DNA of 64,000 bases, from contig JAUPFV010000001.1 of assembly GCA_036936605.1 (NCBI GenBank), positions 346,777,081 through 346,841,080 of the forward strand, written 5' to 3'. Below, in pieces: positions 55,220 to 64,000 of this stretch. The notes below the pieces were generated by a model. It was not told the origin of the DNA, searched no databases, and saw only the letters and a list, made by a program, of their open reading frames with translations. Within the stretch, counting starts at the first letter, position 1; the number at the start of each line of letters is the position of its first letter. Origin of the DNA: Limnanthes douglasii subsp. nivea (Eukaryota > Streptophyta > Magnoliopsida > Brassicales > Limnanthaceae). The translations under genes were made by a program, and so were the position numbers.

Positions 55220-55754
55220 TCTATGATAAGTTTTGCATTCTATATAAATCGATTCGTTTACGTTAGATAAACTATAGTATAGTATTTCATGCTACGGAAG
55301 ATTTTGTTTGTTACAACTTTTATTTTGGATGTTTTTCAAACTGTTATCTCCAAACTCCAGTTGGCCCAGTTCACCTAACACGCTTACTCGTTATATTCTG
55401 ATAAAATTGTTAGGTATTAAACTAGTTAAATACAGTGCATACAGTCGAACTGATAATTTGACCAGTAAAATATTTGTTTCAAATTCTAGTTTATCATATA
55501 AAATAAATCATAATCTATTTTATTGTTTAATAAGCTGTCGTAGTAGCGTATATCAAGAAAACTGAATGACCAGTAATCAATTGTCAAATATACTAAAACT
55601 AACATGCAATACTTTGAAGAAACTAAAACATACTAGCATTAACATTTAATTCAAACTTTATTGGTCTTATAAAATTTAACAATTATGGCAGACGTTATCC
55701 GTAGTTGATGATTTATATTCGGGATGAAGATACATACGAGTTTTAGTCTCGGGT

Positions 55755-55757
<3 letters not shown>

Positions 55758-55785
<28 letters not shown>
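55758..55785. repeat. (AT)n microsatellite
   Basis: About 13 uninterrupted AT units. Confidence 0.9.
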
Positions 55786-55789
<4 letters not shown>

Positions 55790-56009
55790 TTCAAAATTTT
55801 GTAATAATCATTTCAAAATATTTTATTTAATTTGTAATGACTATATAAATAATTACATATTATTTTATTATTCATTCAAGTTGGCGCACATAAGACATAA
55901 ATACGAAATTTGGAAAATAATACATAGAATCGATTCATGCCGAATTATTTAGTGAAGATATATGGCAACTGAACATGAGTAGAAATATGAAAACGTGTAA
56001 TCAGGTTAT

Positions 56010-56560
56010 GTACGTACTTAACATGCACAAAATGACAATCAATTCCGATGTGTTTGGTGTGTTTATGGAAAACGGGGTTGGTGACAATATGTAATGTTGC
56101 AGTGTTGCCGCAATGAACTTGTATACGACTTGTAGAGATCCACTATGAGTTCCTACAAATATTGAGCCAAAATCTTAACTGCATAAGAAATATATTTTTA
56201 CGAGCGATCAATAAGTGCACTAATCGTCCCGTTAATCGACTATAAGCAGAAAGATCAACAAGATGATTCCGGGTAGCAAGGGATAGTCAGTGATTTTGAT
56301 CAAGGGGAGCCCTAAGAGGATGACCTCCAAGTAGGCTTGTTTCAAAAAAAATATCAAGTGCGTATATGTGCTGACTCGGAAAAATGTCACAATAGTTCGA
56401 GCAACTTCAATACCTAGAATATATTTTAGCTCACCAAGATCTTTCATGTGAAAGCAGTCAAATTCATATTTTTTAAATTGTGTTATAATGTCGTAAGTTT
56501 TATGTGATGACCAAATCATCAGCATACACCAAGACATAAATCACAAACTGACCATTATGA
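56010..56560 (-). pseudogene. Copia-4 RT palm and RNase H remnant
   Basis: QFVIYVLVYADDLVIT keeps the YxDD catalytic pair. CFHMKDLGELKYILGIEVAR, YALDIFFETSLLG, LSAYSRLTGRLVHL and finally [18 protein letters not shown] are the expected Copia blocks. Most of the RNase H (the YCDSDWA and SSAEAEY blocks) is deleted. Confidence 0.75.
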
Positions 56561-56887
56561 TATAAAAAAAAGAGTAATCAAAATGTGACTGAGTAAAATC
56601 ATATGTACGCAGATTTTTGGAAGCTTGCATATGAGATTTTTATGCATTGTTTGGAAACTATGATGTAATTCCCACTTTTTAAAAACCGCAATAGAGAAAA
56701 GTACGTGAACGCTAGTGAGCTTGAAAACTGGAGCAACTGTTTCAGTATAATCGAGACACTCATGTTGCTCATTTCTCATGATGACAAGTCGTGCTTTTAA
56801 CTTTTCTACTTGTCCGTCAGAGTGACGTTTGATCTGGTATTCTCGCTTGCACCTTAAGACTTTCTTGTTCAAAAGAATAGACACCAT
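56561..56887 (-). pseudogene. Copia-4 RT N-terminal part
   Basis: LRCKREYQIKRHSDGQVEKLKARLVI, then CLDYTETVAPVFKLTSVHVLFSIA, then KWELHHSFQTMHKN. This is the fingers domain (CKW.Y.IK..DG..ER.KARLV..G..Q..G.DY.ETF.PV). The D of LHQMDV and the AFLHG block are lost. Confidence 0.75.
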
Positions 56888-57049
56888 ATTTCACGTATTA
56901 TTTGCAAACTATAATTTCTTCATACATCACTTTCATATATTCCACCAATTGAACAACTTGTTGATAAAACTGAGGTTCCATATTTGTATCAAGCGAAACC
57001 ATAAAGCTCTGATTTTCCATAGAGATTTTTCAATATGAGATATATACAT

Positions 57050-57720
57050 GTAATGGATACTTACAACTCTGATTATCCAGTCAAACTATGCACATGTGAT
57101 AATAACATAACCGCGTATTATCGTTCTTCCCCCATTGTGTACGTCCAAGATGCTCAACTTCACCCTCAACCAGGATTTGTGGATCTTGGCTGGTGGGGTT
57201 TAACGTGGATTCATTATCTAGGGCCACTGGTTGGCTATCATCGAGCTTAGGTGAGATAGACGAATCAAATTGTTGTACACCAGGATTGACTTATGAAATT
57301 TTCTGGTTTGAGGCTAAAACAAATGGAGATGAAGCTTGCGTATCCTCCATGGGTTCGATTGTCGTAGTTTTAAGGATGTACATAGGCTCTTCATCAGATT
57401 TATATGGTAATAACTCTGGAGGTGTAGGACTTGCAACAAAAGTGGATTCTTCAAAGGGAAAAACATTTTCACAGATTATAGCACCACGGGGGATAAATAT
57501 CTTGCAAGTATCCGGATAATATATGCGTCATCCTTTCACAGAATATAGTTTTCAGGATGTACATAGGCTCTTCATCAGATTTATATGGTAATAGCTCTGG
57601 AGGTGTAGGACTTGCAACAAAAATGGATTCTAAAAAGGGAAAAACATTTTCACAAAATATAACACCATGAGGGATAAATATCTTGCTAGTATCCGGATAA
57701 TATATGCGTCATCCTTTTTG
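57050..57720 (-). pseudogene. Copia-4 integrase-RT linker
   Basis: PDTSKIFIPRGVIICENVFPFEESTF, then PPELLPYKSDEEPMY, an IN-RT linker with the F.SRDV.F.E..FPF block, present twice because of the tandem duplication. VQQFDSSISPKLDDSQP and LGRTQWGKN (the usual G.R.R..P block) follow. Confidence 0.65.
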
Positions 57721-57725
57721 TCCAA
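57373..57725. repeat. 181-bp tandem duplication in Copia-4
   Basis: AGGATGTACATAGGCTCTTC to ATATGCGTCATCCTTT occurs at 57,373 and at 57,554 with only a few differences. It is the youngest-looking duplication in a decayed element here, apart from the 50-bp and 136-bp cases. Confidence 0.95.
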
Positions 57726-58000
57726 ATGGGTATCCCTTAAAGATTCTAGAAGTATTTTTTTGATACAAACTTGTCAACACCACGATTCGGATTATGAACA
57801 TAGCACATATAACCAAATACCCGAATGTGAGTCGTAAGTGGAGATTTATCAAATAACATTTCAAATGGAGTTTTTCTTTGCAAGAGAACCAATGGAGTGC
57901 GATTAATCAAGTAGGAAAAAATAAGAATACATTCACCTTAGAATCTGATAAGAAACGAAGCTTAAAAACGTATAGCACACCCAATATTTAAAATATGTCT

Positions 58001-59284
58001 ATGATTCCGCTCATCACAACCATTATGTTATGACATTCTACTATTTGGTAAATTATTTTTTATATGATTTGCAGCACCTGTGGTAATTATCCAATATTTG
58101 GTAAGAGGAATACCTGATAGTTGTTCAAAAGAACCATCTTTCATAGATACGAGCAGGTCTTTGAAAGTATTACACTGCTCTAGAGTAAGAGAGGGCACCA
58201 CCAACCCCCTGATTTTCTTTTATATGCATAATACCTGTAAAAGCAACATGGTTAGCATGGAGATCGTAACCCAAAATTTTACGATATTATAGTGCAATCC
58301 ATGAAGACTGCCCATCATCATTACTGACTGTTATTTTTTCGGTTGATATAGGCTTTATTAACTTAATATTTCTTGAATATACATATATATATATACGTTT
58401 TTTAATTATAAATCTTTAACATGAATAAATTATGTGTTTGTATGAAGAAATCATGTGTTTGTATGAGTTAAGTACGAAAGAAGTAATGTGTTTGTATGAT
58501 TTGAGTATGAAGAAATTATGGGTTTGAAGGAAATAAAGATCAAAAGAAGACAATGACATAAAAACATAAATATGAAGTTAAGTGAAAGATAAATTGATAA
58601 AAACATATGTTTAATTTTTTTATTTTTTTAAAAAAAATTAGATTGTTGAAATAATAAATGTTATGTAAAAAATCTAATTTTCAATATATATATACATATA
58701 TATTATTTTATTTTTCATTATAATTTATCCATTTGTGAAAACTTTTTATTAAAGAAATTAAAGAGTGAATCATTAGAAAAGCTTCCTTTTCCAGTTGATG
58801 AAAATGAGCTTTTCTGCATCGATTGTAATAGTCTGAGAGTATATTAAAGGCCGGTTTAGCTTACAAATCATAGATAAATTACTTTCTAAATAATTTGTTT
58901 GATTCTCCTTCGGTGGTCTATGACTTATTGATAAGCAAAATCGTAGTCTGCGGATGTATATGATGAAATTAACCCTACATTCAAATGAAGCACTAAGGAA
59001 AAATATACTAAGAATAATATCAATTTTTTGTATTCCAGACTTAATCATCTTGAGGGGAGAAAAAAACTCTTGAAGCTCCAAGAAATGAAATCTTCTACTA
59101 TCTTTATCTTCATCATCATTGAATCTTTTTGAATAATTGGTTTCCAATTATGGAAGAATGAGAGTGTTCTCCATCATGTCGTATATCTACTGATCACAAT
59201 GTGTAGTTCCCCCCCCCCCTCCAACAACATAAATTTGATCTACCTAAGATCAGAGATAATCCAAATTTTGAATATGTTACAAGT
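58001..59284. other. AT-rich spacer before LINE-2
   Basis: No supported gene. At 58,410-58,530 a TATGAAGAAATTATGTGTTTGTATGA.TT.AGTA unit repeats about four times. Short (AT)n runs occur near 58,380 and 58,685, and a C-run at 59,209-59,218. Confidence 0.4.
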
Positions 59285-60207
59285 ATGGAATCCAAATCAG
59301 TTATCAAGAAAAATTATCCTCCAACTAGATCAGTTAAGTCCTATGTCGATTTATTTAAATCAGATTCTGTAAAGATAATTCATCAAAATATAACAATTAG
59401 CTATGATAAAGGTCACCTAGAAATAAAGTTTGATGCTAAAGACAAGAAGAAATTGAAATCTATTTCTAAACACACGTTAGTGGGTAAGTTTGTCATGGTT
59501 AAACCAGATTTCAGTACTGTTATGAATTTCTTGGAGGGTTTTCATTTCAAAGGTGAATTCAGTATCACCAATTTGGAAAATCTTGTGCATGATATCTTTT
59601 ACCGAGGAAGGCTCTCTGCAAAATCTTGTGCATGATACTTACCCAGACTATTGCAATTATTGTTATCATCTGGGTCATTCTGAGAAGCTATGCAAGAAAA
59701 TAAAGTTTTCTAAACCTCCTGAGCAGTTAACGATCCTTGAATCGAGGCCTACTGAGACATTAATTACTTATGTGTCTCGGAACATTCTTGATCAAAAAAT
59801 TAAAGTCTATTGTTATAAACAAGGATGAATATAAATTAGAATAAAATTTAAATGAAGTAAAGATTATTGAAAGCAGGGATAATTTGATATCAACTACTAT
59901 TGATCATATTCAATTACCTTTGGGTGTTGAAAACTCTAAAATCATTGAAGCACTTCATATGATTAATTTGGGCACCATAAAATCCAACCTTATAAATTCC
60001 AGTATTGAAGCATCTTCACCAACTAAATAAACTACATGAAGCTTGCCATCATCACCTAGAAACAGAACAGAGGTTTTCAATAAAAATCCGAAGAAATTAG
60101 ATCACAGAAAAGTTAAGAAGTTAAAAGTTTCGAATACAAAGGGTTTAATTACTTCAAAGCTTGGGCAGCACAAAGGTGTTGCCAAACCTACTAAATCATC
60201 AAAATGA
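59285..60207 (+). pseudogene. LINE-2 ORF1: DUF4283/CCHC protein with internal deletion
   Basis: From the ATG: KSYVDLFKSDSVKIIHQ, then IKFDAKDKKKLKSISKHTLVGKFVM (DUF4283), breaking off at GEFSITNLENLVHD. There a 15-bp block AATCTTGTGCATGAT is repeated 42 bp later, and the frame jumps to TYPDYCNYCYHLGHSEKLCKK, a CCHC knuckle. The second half of DUF4283 is missing. The tail ends KPTKSSK and TGA at 60,205-60,207. Confidence 0.7.
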
Positions 60208-61010
60208 CCATTTCAATTTTAAATTGGATTGTTCGTGGTTTAGGTAACAAGGAAACTATGACAAGGCTTAAGTCTATAAAAAGGGCTGAGAAATATGATT
60301 TTATGGCACTTTAAGAGCCTATGATAAGAAACAATAACCTGGAGATTATCTCTAAAAATTGGGCTTTCAAGGTTATACTGTTAACCTAAATAATAAGGTA
60401 TGGATTATGTGGAAAAATGATTATATTGTGGAAGTTATATCAAATGAAGATCAGTATCTTCAATTAAATATTAACCATAAAGAGCTTAACAGATTCTTCA
60501 GGGTGACTGTGATCTATGCAAAATGCACTGGGAGTCTTAGAAACTTATTATGGGACAAGCTAAGAGATGTTGAAGGCAATGATGTGGAATTGATGCTCTT
60601 GGGGGACTTTAACACTATTGCTAGTCCTGATGAACAACTACATTGCACTACTAACTGCATTGGCAGTATGGATAATTTCCATAACTTTATGATTGACTGG
60701 AACTTAAATGATGCAGGATTTTCAGGGAACAAGTTCATGTGGACAAATGGTGGGAAATAAAGAAGGCTTGACAGGGTCCTCTCCAACAATAAAAATGGCT
60801 GAATAACTTTGAAACTACAAAAAAATACTCATCTAGCCAAGACTTGTTCTGATCATTCACCTATTATTGTTTCTATATCTTCCAACATAACTAAAGCCAG
60901 GTCCTCTTTTAAATTCTTAAATATGTGGGAGTTACATGAAGGATTTTATAAGGTTGTTGAATCAAGCTGGGCTGTGGAAAGTCATGGGACTCATATCTCA
61001 AGATTCTGAT
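60204..61010 (+). pseudogene. LINE-2 ORF2 endonuclease (AP-type)
   Basis: It starts MTISILNWIVRGLGNKETM, the Asn block intact, overlapping the ORF1 stop as ATGA. MAL.EPM has a stop before the catalytic Glu. After a shift: GFQGYTVNLNNKVWIMWKND, LMLLGDFNTIASPDEQ (GDFN intact), KFMWTNGGK then TAA, RRLDRVL, and TCSDHSPIIVSI (SDH intact). All active-site blocks are readable, but three breaks interrupt them. Confidence 0.75.
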
Positions 61011-61282
61011 TAAAGCTTAGAAGGCTAAAGACAGACCTAAAAGAGTAGAATAAGAGAATTTTTGGGAATAGTTTTTACTGCATCAAACAAATTAAAGAAG
61101 AGCCAAGTTGTAAAGAAACACATGATCAAATTTCTACATCTGTTGAGGATGAATTTCTTCTGGATACAGCTAAAGATATTCATCTAAACCTACTGGCCAG
61201 AGAAGAAGATTATTGGGAGCAAAAGACCCATTCTACATGGACTAGTAAAAGTGAAAAAAATACGACGTTTCTTCACAAGTTA
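61011..61282 (+). pseudogene. LINE-2 endonuclease-RT linker
   Basis: LKLRRLKTDLKE-type helix, then LLAREEDYWEQKTHSTWTSKSEKNTTFLHKLMRKR: the plant LINE linker W.QK....W...G..NT.FFH. One or two stops. Confidence 0.6.
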
Positions 61283-62433
61283 ATGAGGAAAAGAAATAAA
61301 AGAAACATAATAAGCAGAATATGGAATGAGACTGAATGGATTGTTGATTCTAGCACTATTGGAGATTTTGCAGTTGTATTTTTTAAAAGTTTACTGGCTG
61401 ACCTACCTAATCCATGGAATTCAAACACACTTCGTGCTTTTATTACTAGGCTTGTCAATGATAAAGATAATGAAAAGTTGATGGCTCTACCTACTGAAGC
61501 TGATATTCATGCTATTGTTAATGGTTTAAACCCTAATTCTGTGGCTGGACTTGATGGTTTTAATGGAAAATTCTACAAAGTGTGCTGGCTAATTATTAAG
61601 GAGGATCTTTGTAATACTATCTATGATATTTTCAGAGGTTGTCTCACTCCTGAAGGTGTATATACTACTGTTCTACGTCTCATTCCTAAAAATGCATCAC
61701 CTAAAACTTGAAAGGAATTCAAGCCTATAAGTCTTACTACTCTATTCAACAGAATTGTCTCAAAGGTGATCAACAATAAGATTGCGGTTCTTATGACTAA
61801 GCTAATCTCAGTTAAGCAAGAGGCTTTTGTTAAAGCCAGATGCATTCATGAAAGTATCATGATTGCTCAAGAACTTTATTATGACCTAAACAACAAGACT
61901 AGAGGGAATAATATACTGCTAAAGGTTGATATGGATAAAACCTTTGATAGGCTTGACCATACATTTGTGTTATGTGTTCTTACAAATTTTGGATTTGATT
62001 CTGGGTTTCTTAATCTTATTGAAATGAGTATTGAGAATAGTTATTTTTCTGTTATGGTCAATGGTGAAATTAAGGGCCTTTTCAAGTCCAACAAAAGCTG
62101 AAGACAAGGTGACCCACTGTCATCCAGACTGTTTATATTGGCAGTAGAATATTTGCTAATGGGTTTGAAAATCTAACTCTGGACAACACTGAAACTAGTT
62201 ACAAGTGCAAAAGTAAGCTGAACATACCTTGTTTGAGGTTTGCATATGACCTTCTCATCTTTTGCAATGGATCCACCTCCTCTTTCTCAAAGATTCTTAA
62301 TCTACTGCAACACTATGAAGAAACATCTGGTCAACTAGTAAACAAAGGCAAGTCAAAGATAATTACCTCAAATAGGATCTTACCTCAAATAATTCATCAG
62401 CTAGAACATACTCTAGAATTCATGCACAAATAA
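61283..62433 (+). pseudogene. LINE-2 reverse transcriptase, active site lost
   Basis: EADIHAIVNGLNPNSVAGLDGFNGKFYK (the S.GPDG block), LRLIPKNASPKT then a stop at the expected Trp, FKPISLTTLFNRIVSKVINNKI, ISVKQEAFVKARCIHESIM, NILLKVDMDKTFDRLDHTFV (first Asp block). RQGDPLSSRLFILAVEYL follows a stop. After a shift: LRFAYDLLIFCNG, where the FADD motif has become FAYD (62,245-62,247 is TAT). Catalysis is therefore lost. Confidence 0.85.
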
Positions 62434-63620
62434 GTTTCCTTTCAGATACCTTGGGACAACAAGTAGTAACAATAACAATGTTAGAAATTATGATGATCTT
62501 GTGGATAAAATCAGGAAAAATGTAGCTAAATGGGATTAATATATGCTTTCTTTTGGAGGGATACTAACTCTGATACAATCAATCCTCTCATCTTATCCTA
62601 TACATACTATACAAGTTCATCAATTCCAAATACGGTGGTTCAAAGGATTGAGATTATCTACACCAAATTTATGTGGGGTTTTAAAGAGAATAAGTCTTCC
62701 ATTAGTTGGACCAAATGGTCAAAGGTTTGTAAGCCCTTTGAGGAATGAGGGTTAAGTGTTGGACAGATTAAAGAATTAGAAGAAGTTTTCTCCCATAAAC
62801 TATGGTTGAAATTTAGAAGCCAACAATCTTTATGGGCAAATCTTATCTATGATATCTATTGCAGCAACTCTCACCCCCTAACTGCTCCTAAGTCTTCTAA
62901 ATACTATAAAACTTGGCTTAAACTTTGGAAGATAAAGGATAGTGCTGACAAATTCATAAGGTGGGAACCAAAATATGGAAACATGTACTCCTCAACCATT
63001 TGTCACCTTAACAAATGATGAAAAGAGGCCTGGATTTAGTGGGTGTAAGGTCAAAGAATTTTGGCAAAATGGCTCTTAGATCCTTCCAAATCTTGAGAAT
63101 GTTGTGAATTCTACTGAAATTCAACATATTCTCAAAGTATCTCTATCTAAAAATGACGAAGAAACTATTATATGGACCCCAAGTCTTGATGGTCTATATA
63201 ATACCAAGGATACCTCGGATGCAATAAGAAAAAAAGAAACAAATCTAACCTTTTTAAAATTAAACCTGGAATTCAACTACTCCGCGTAAATGATCCTTTC
63301 TTCTTTGGAGAGTGCTGCACAATTGGCTACCTATAGATATCGTCCTGCAAAATTAAAAGATGCACGATGTCAATATTGTGACAATACAGAATCAATAAAT
63401 CATGTCTTTATAAACTGTCATCAGGCTTGGGAGGTATGATCTTTATTTGCTGCCATTTTTAATATTTATATCACCAGGAACATGACCTTTACTAATCTAG
63501 TAAGGTCATGGTATTGGTCTGCCAATAGAGATATTCACTTAAGATCTATTCTACCTCAAATTATTTCCTAGGTGATTTGTTATGCTACAAACATAAAGAA
63601 AACATGACAACAAAAGGATA
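62434..63620 (+). pseudogene. LINE-2 post-RT and zf-RVT region
   Basis: FPFRYLG, then MLSFGGILTLIQSILSSYPIHTIQV (the W..K.LS.GGR..LI.SVL...P.Y....F block), SISWTKWSKVCKPFEEGGL, and finally LATYRYRPAKLKDARCQYCDNTESINHVFINCHQAWEV (C..C...E...H.F..C), the zf-RVT domain. Several stops. Confidence 0.7.
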
Positions 63621-64000
63621 AATACCCAAGAGATGATAAGTTATATCACTCAAATTCTGACATGAATGGACATGGCTAATCTTCTTATAAGGAAATACTG
63701 GTGATTTGATGGAGGACAACTATATAAAGTTTTTTTTAAAAAGGTGGACATTTTCACTCAATCAAATATTTTAAATTTTGAATTTGTAACAAGCCGCCTC
63801 CCTCTCATACTATAACCAAATATCCATTTCTCAAAGAAAATCAGATTTTCTAAAAAAAACTATTACGATGATTATTCCAGTATACCCCCTCTACCACCGA
63901 CAGTTAACTCCTGTTTTCTGATCCGATAGAGGTACTTGCATAACCTGTTTCAGACCACCGAAATACTGTTTATCAGACTTCACCGGTACGCGCATAACCT
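63621..64000. other. Right-edge flank
   Basis: No gene seen. A CTTGCATAACCTGTTTCAGACCACCG block near 63,935 is partly echoed at the very end (CGCGCATAACCT). Confidence 0.3.

Larger units (their letters stand above)
52600..55999. other. Long non-coding interval with microsatellites
   Basis: No supported gene. At 53,450-53,740 a unit with GAGCTTCTTCTTT..., CATCTTGATCAGCT.ATC and TCGTCATTCCTTATA occurs twice, as in an old LTR or duplicated spacer. At 54,540-54,570 the short unit TATTTCATTTACTATAAA repeats. Small ORFs here (53,606-53,788; 55,308-55,565) have no family features. Confidence 0.4.
56000..58000 (-). mobile_element. Copia-4 fragment (integrase tail, RT, RNase H)
   Basis: Reading right to left: the integrase tail (HIRVFGYMCYVHNPNRGVDKF, about 57,830-57,760), a proline-rich linker with a tandem duplication, the RT start (56,887), the RT palm (56,555-56,510) and the RNase H end ([19 protein letters not shown], about 56,090-56,030). 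Stops and internal deletions throughout. No LTRs seen. Confidence 0.7.
59285..63620 (+). mobile_element. LINE-2 (non-LTR retrotransposon)
   Basis: ORF1 (DUF4283/CCHC), ORF2 endonuclease, linker, RT and zf-RVT in the standard order over 4.3 kb. The RNase H end is not recognisable. It shows the same family features as LINE-1 (ORF1 ending near a Ser/Lys tail, overlapping ORF1/ORF2 codons). Stops and frameshifts make it inactive. Confidence 0.8.

Noticed and set aside
58080..58292. Plus-strand 70-codon ORF
   Set aside because: Near the Copia-4 integrase on the opposite strand; no domain of its own.
1..64000. CRISPR arrays, operons, tRNA or rRNA genes
   Set aside because: No spaced identical repeats with unique spacers; no cloverleaf or rRNA sequence recognised; the context is clearly eukaryotic.

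Overview
This is a repeat-rich stretch of a plant nuclear genome, almost certainly a dicot. The evidence is AT-rich DNA, short GT-AG introns, plant-only protein families (plant mobile domain, DUF4283 LINEs, Tat-lineage Ty3/gypsy elements) and two intronless berberine-bridge-enzyme-like (BBE-like) genes. I cannot name the species.

Only two conventional full-length host genes are visible. They are secreted, bicovalent-FAD BBE-like oxidases on the minus strand at 17,705-19,309 and 38,117-39,727. They are paralogues in the same orientation, separated by about 18.7 kb of nested transposons, so this is a tandem pair spread apart by insertions. Each departs from the family consensus at a different key position.

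The rest is layered mobile DNA. 1-3.1 kb: 3' half of a Tat-type gypsy element (RNase H, integrase) with an antisense coiled-coil ORF. 3.3-7.9 kb: a Mutator-like element (MULE-1) with a plant-mobile-domain (PMD) gene, a FAR1-type transposase, and a divergent pair of related SANT-like small ORFs between them. 9.8-11.7 kb and 12.2-17.3 kb: two decayed Copia elements; the second has an 874-bp internal tandem duplication and a nested solo LTR. 20.1-24.6 kb: MULE-2, with candidate terminal inverted repeats and a 9-bp target duplication, a transposase and a PMD gene tail to tail, and two clusters of a GC-rich CCGCCGGG repeat. 25.2-37.3 kb: a LINE (minus strand) split by an inserted Tat element (25.6-33.5 kb) whose 3' region holds 50-bp tandem repeats and an antisense ORF. 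40.7-45.8 kb: foldback repeats, a short-motif repeat field, an unrecognised coding remnant and a Copia gag-protease fragment. 47.7-52.2 kb: a third gypsy element carrying a foldback MITE. 56-58 kb: a Copia fragment (minus). 59.3-63.6 kb: a second LINE (plus).

Most transposon reading frames carry stops, frameshifts or lost catalytic residues (integrase Glu to Lys twice, RT FADD to FAYD), so they look immobile. The most interesting parts are the PMD-MULE architecture with its GC-rich repeat, the divergent SANT-like pair, and the catalytic-residue changes in the two BBE-like genes.
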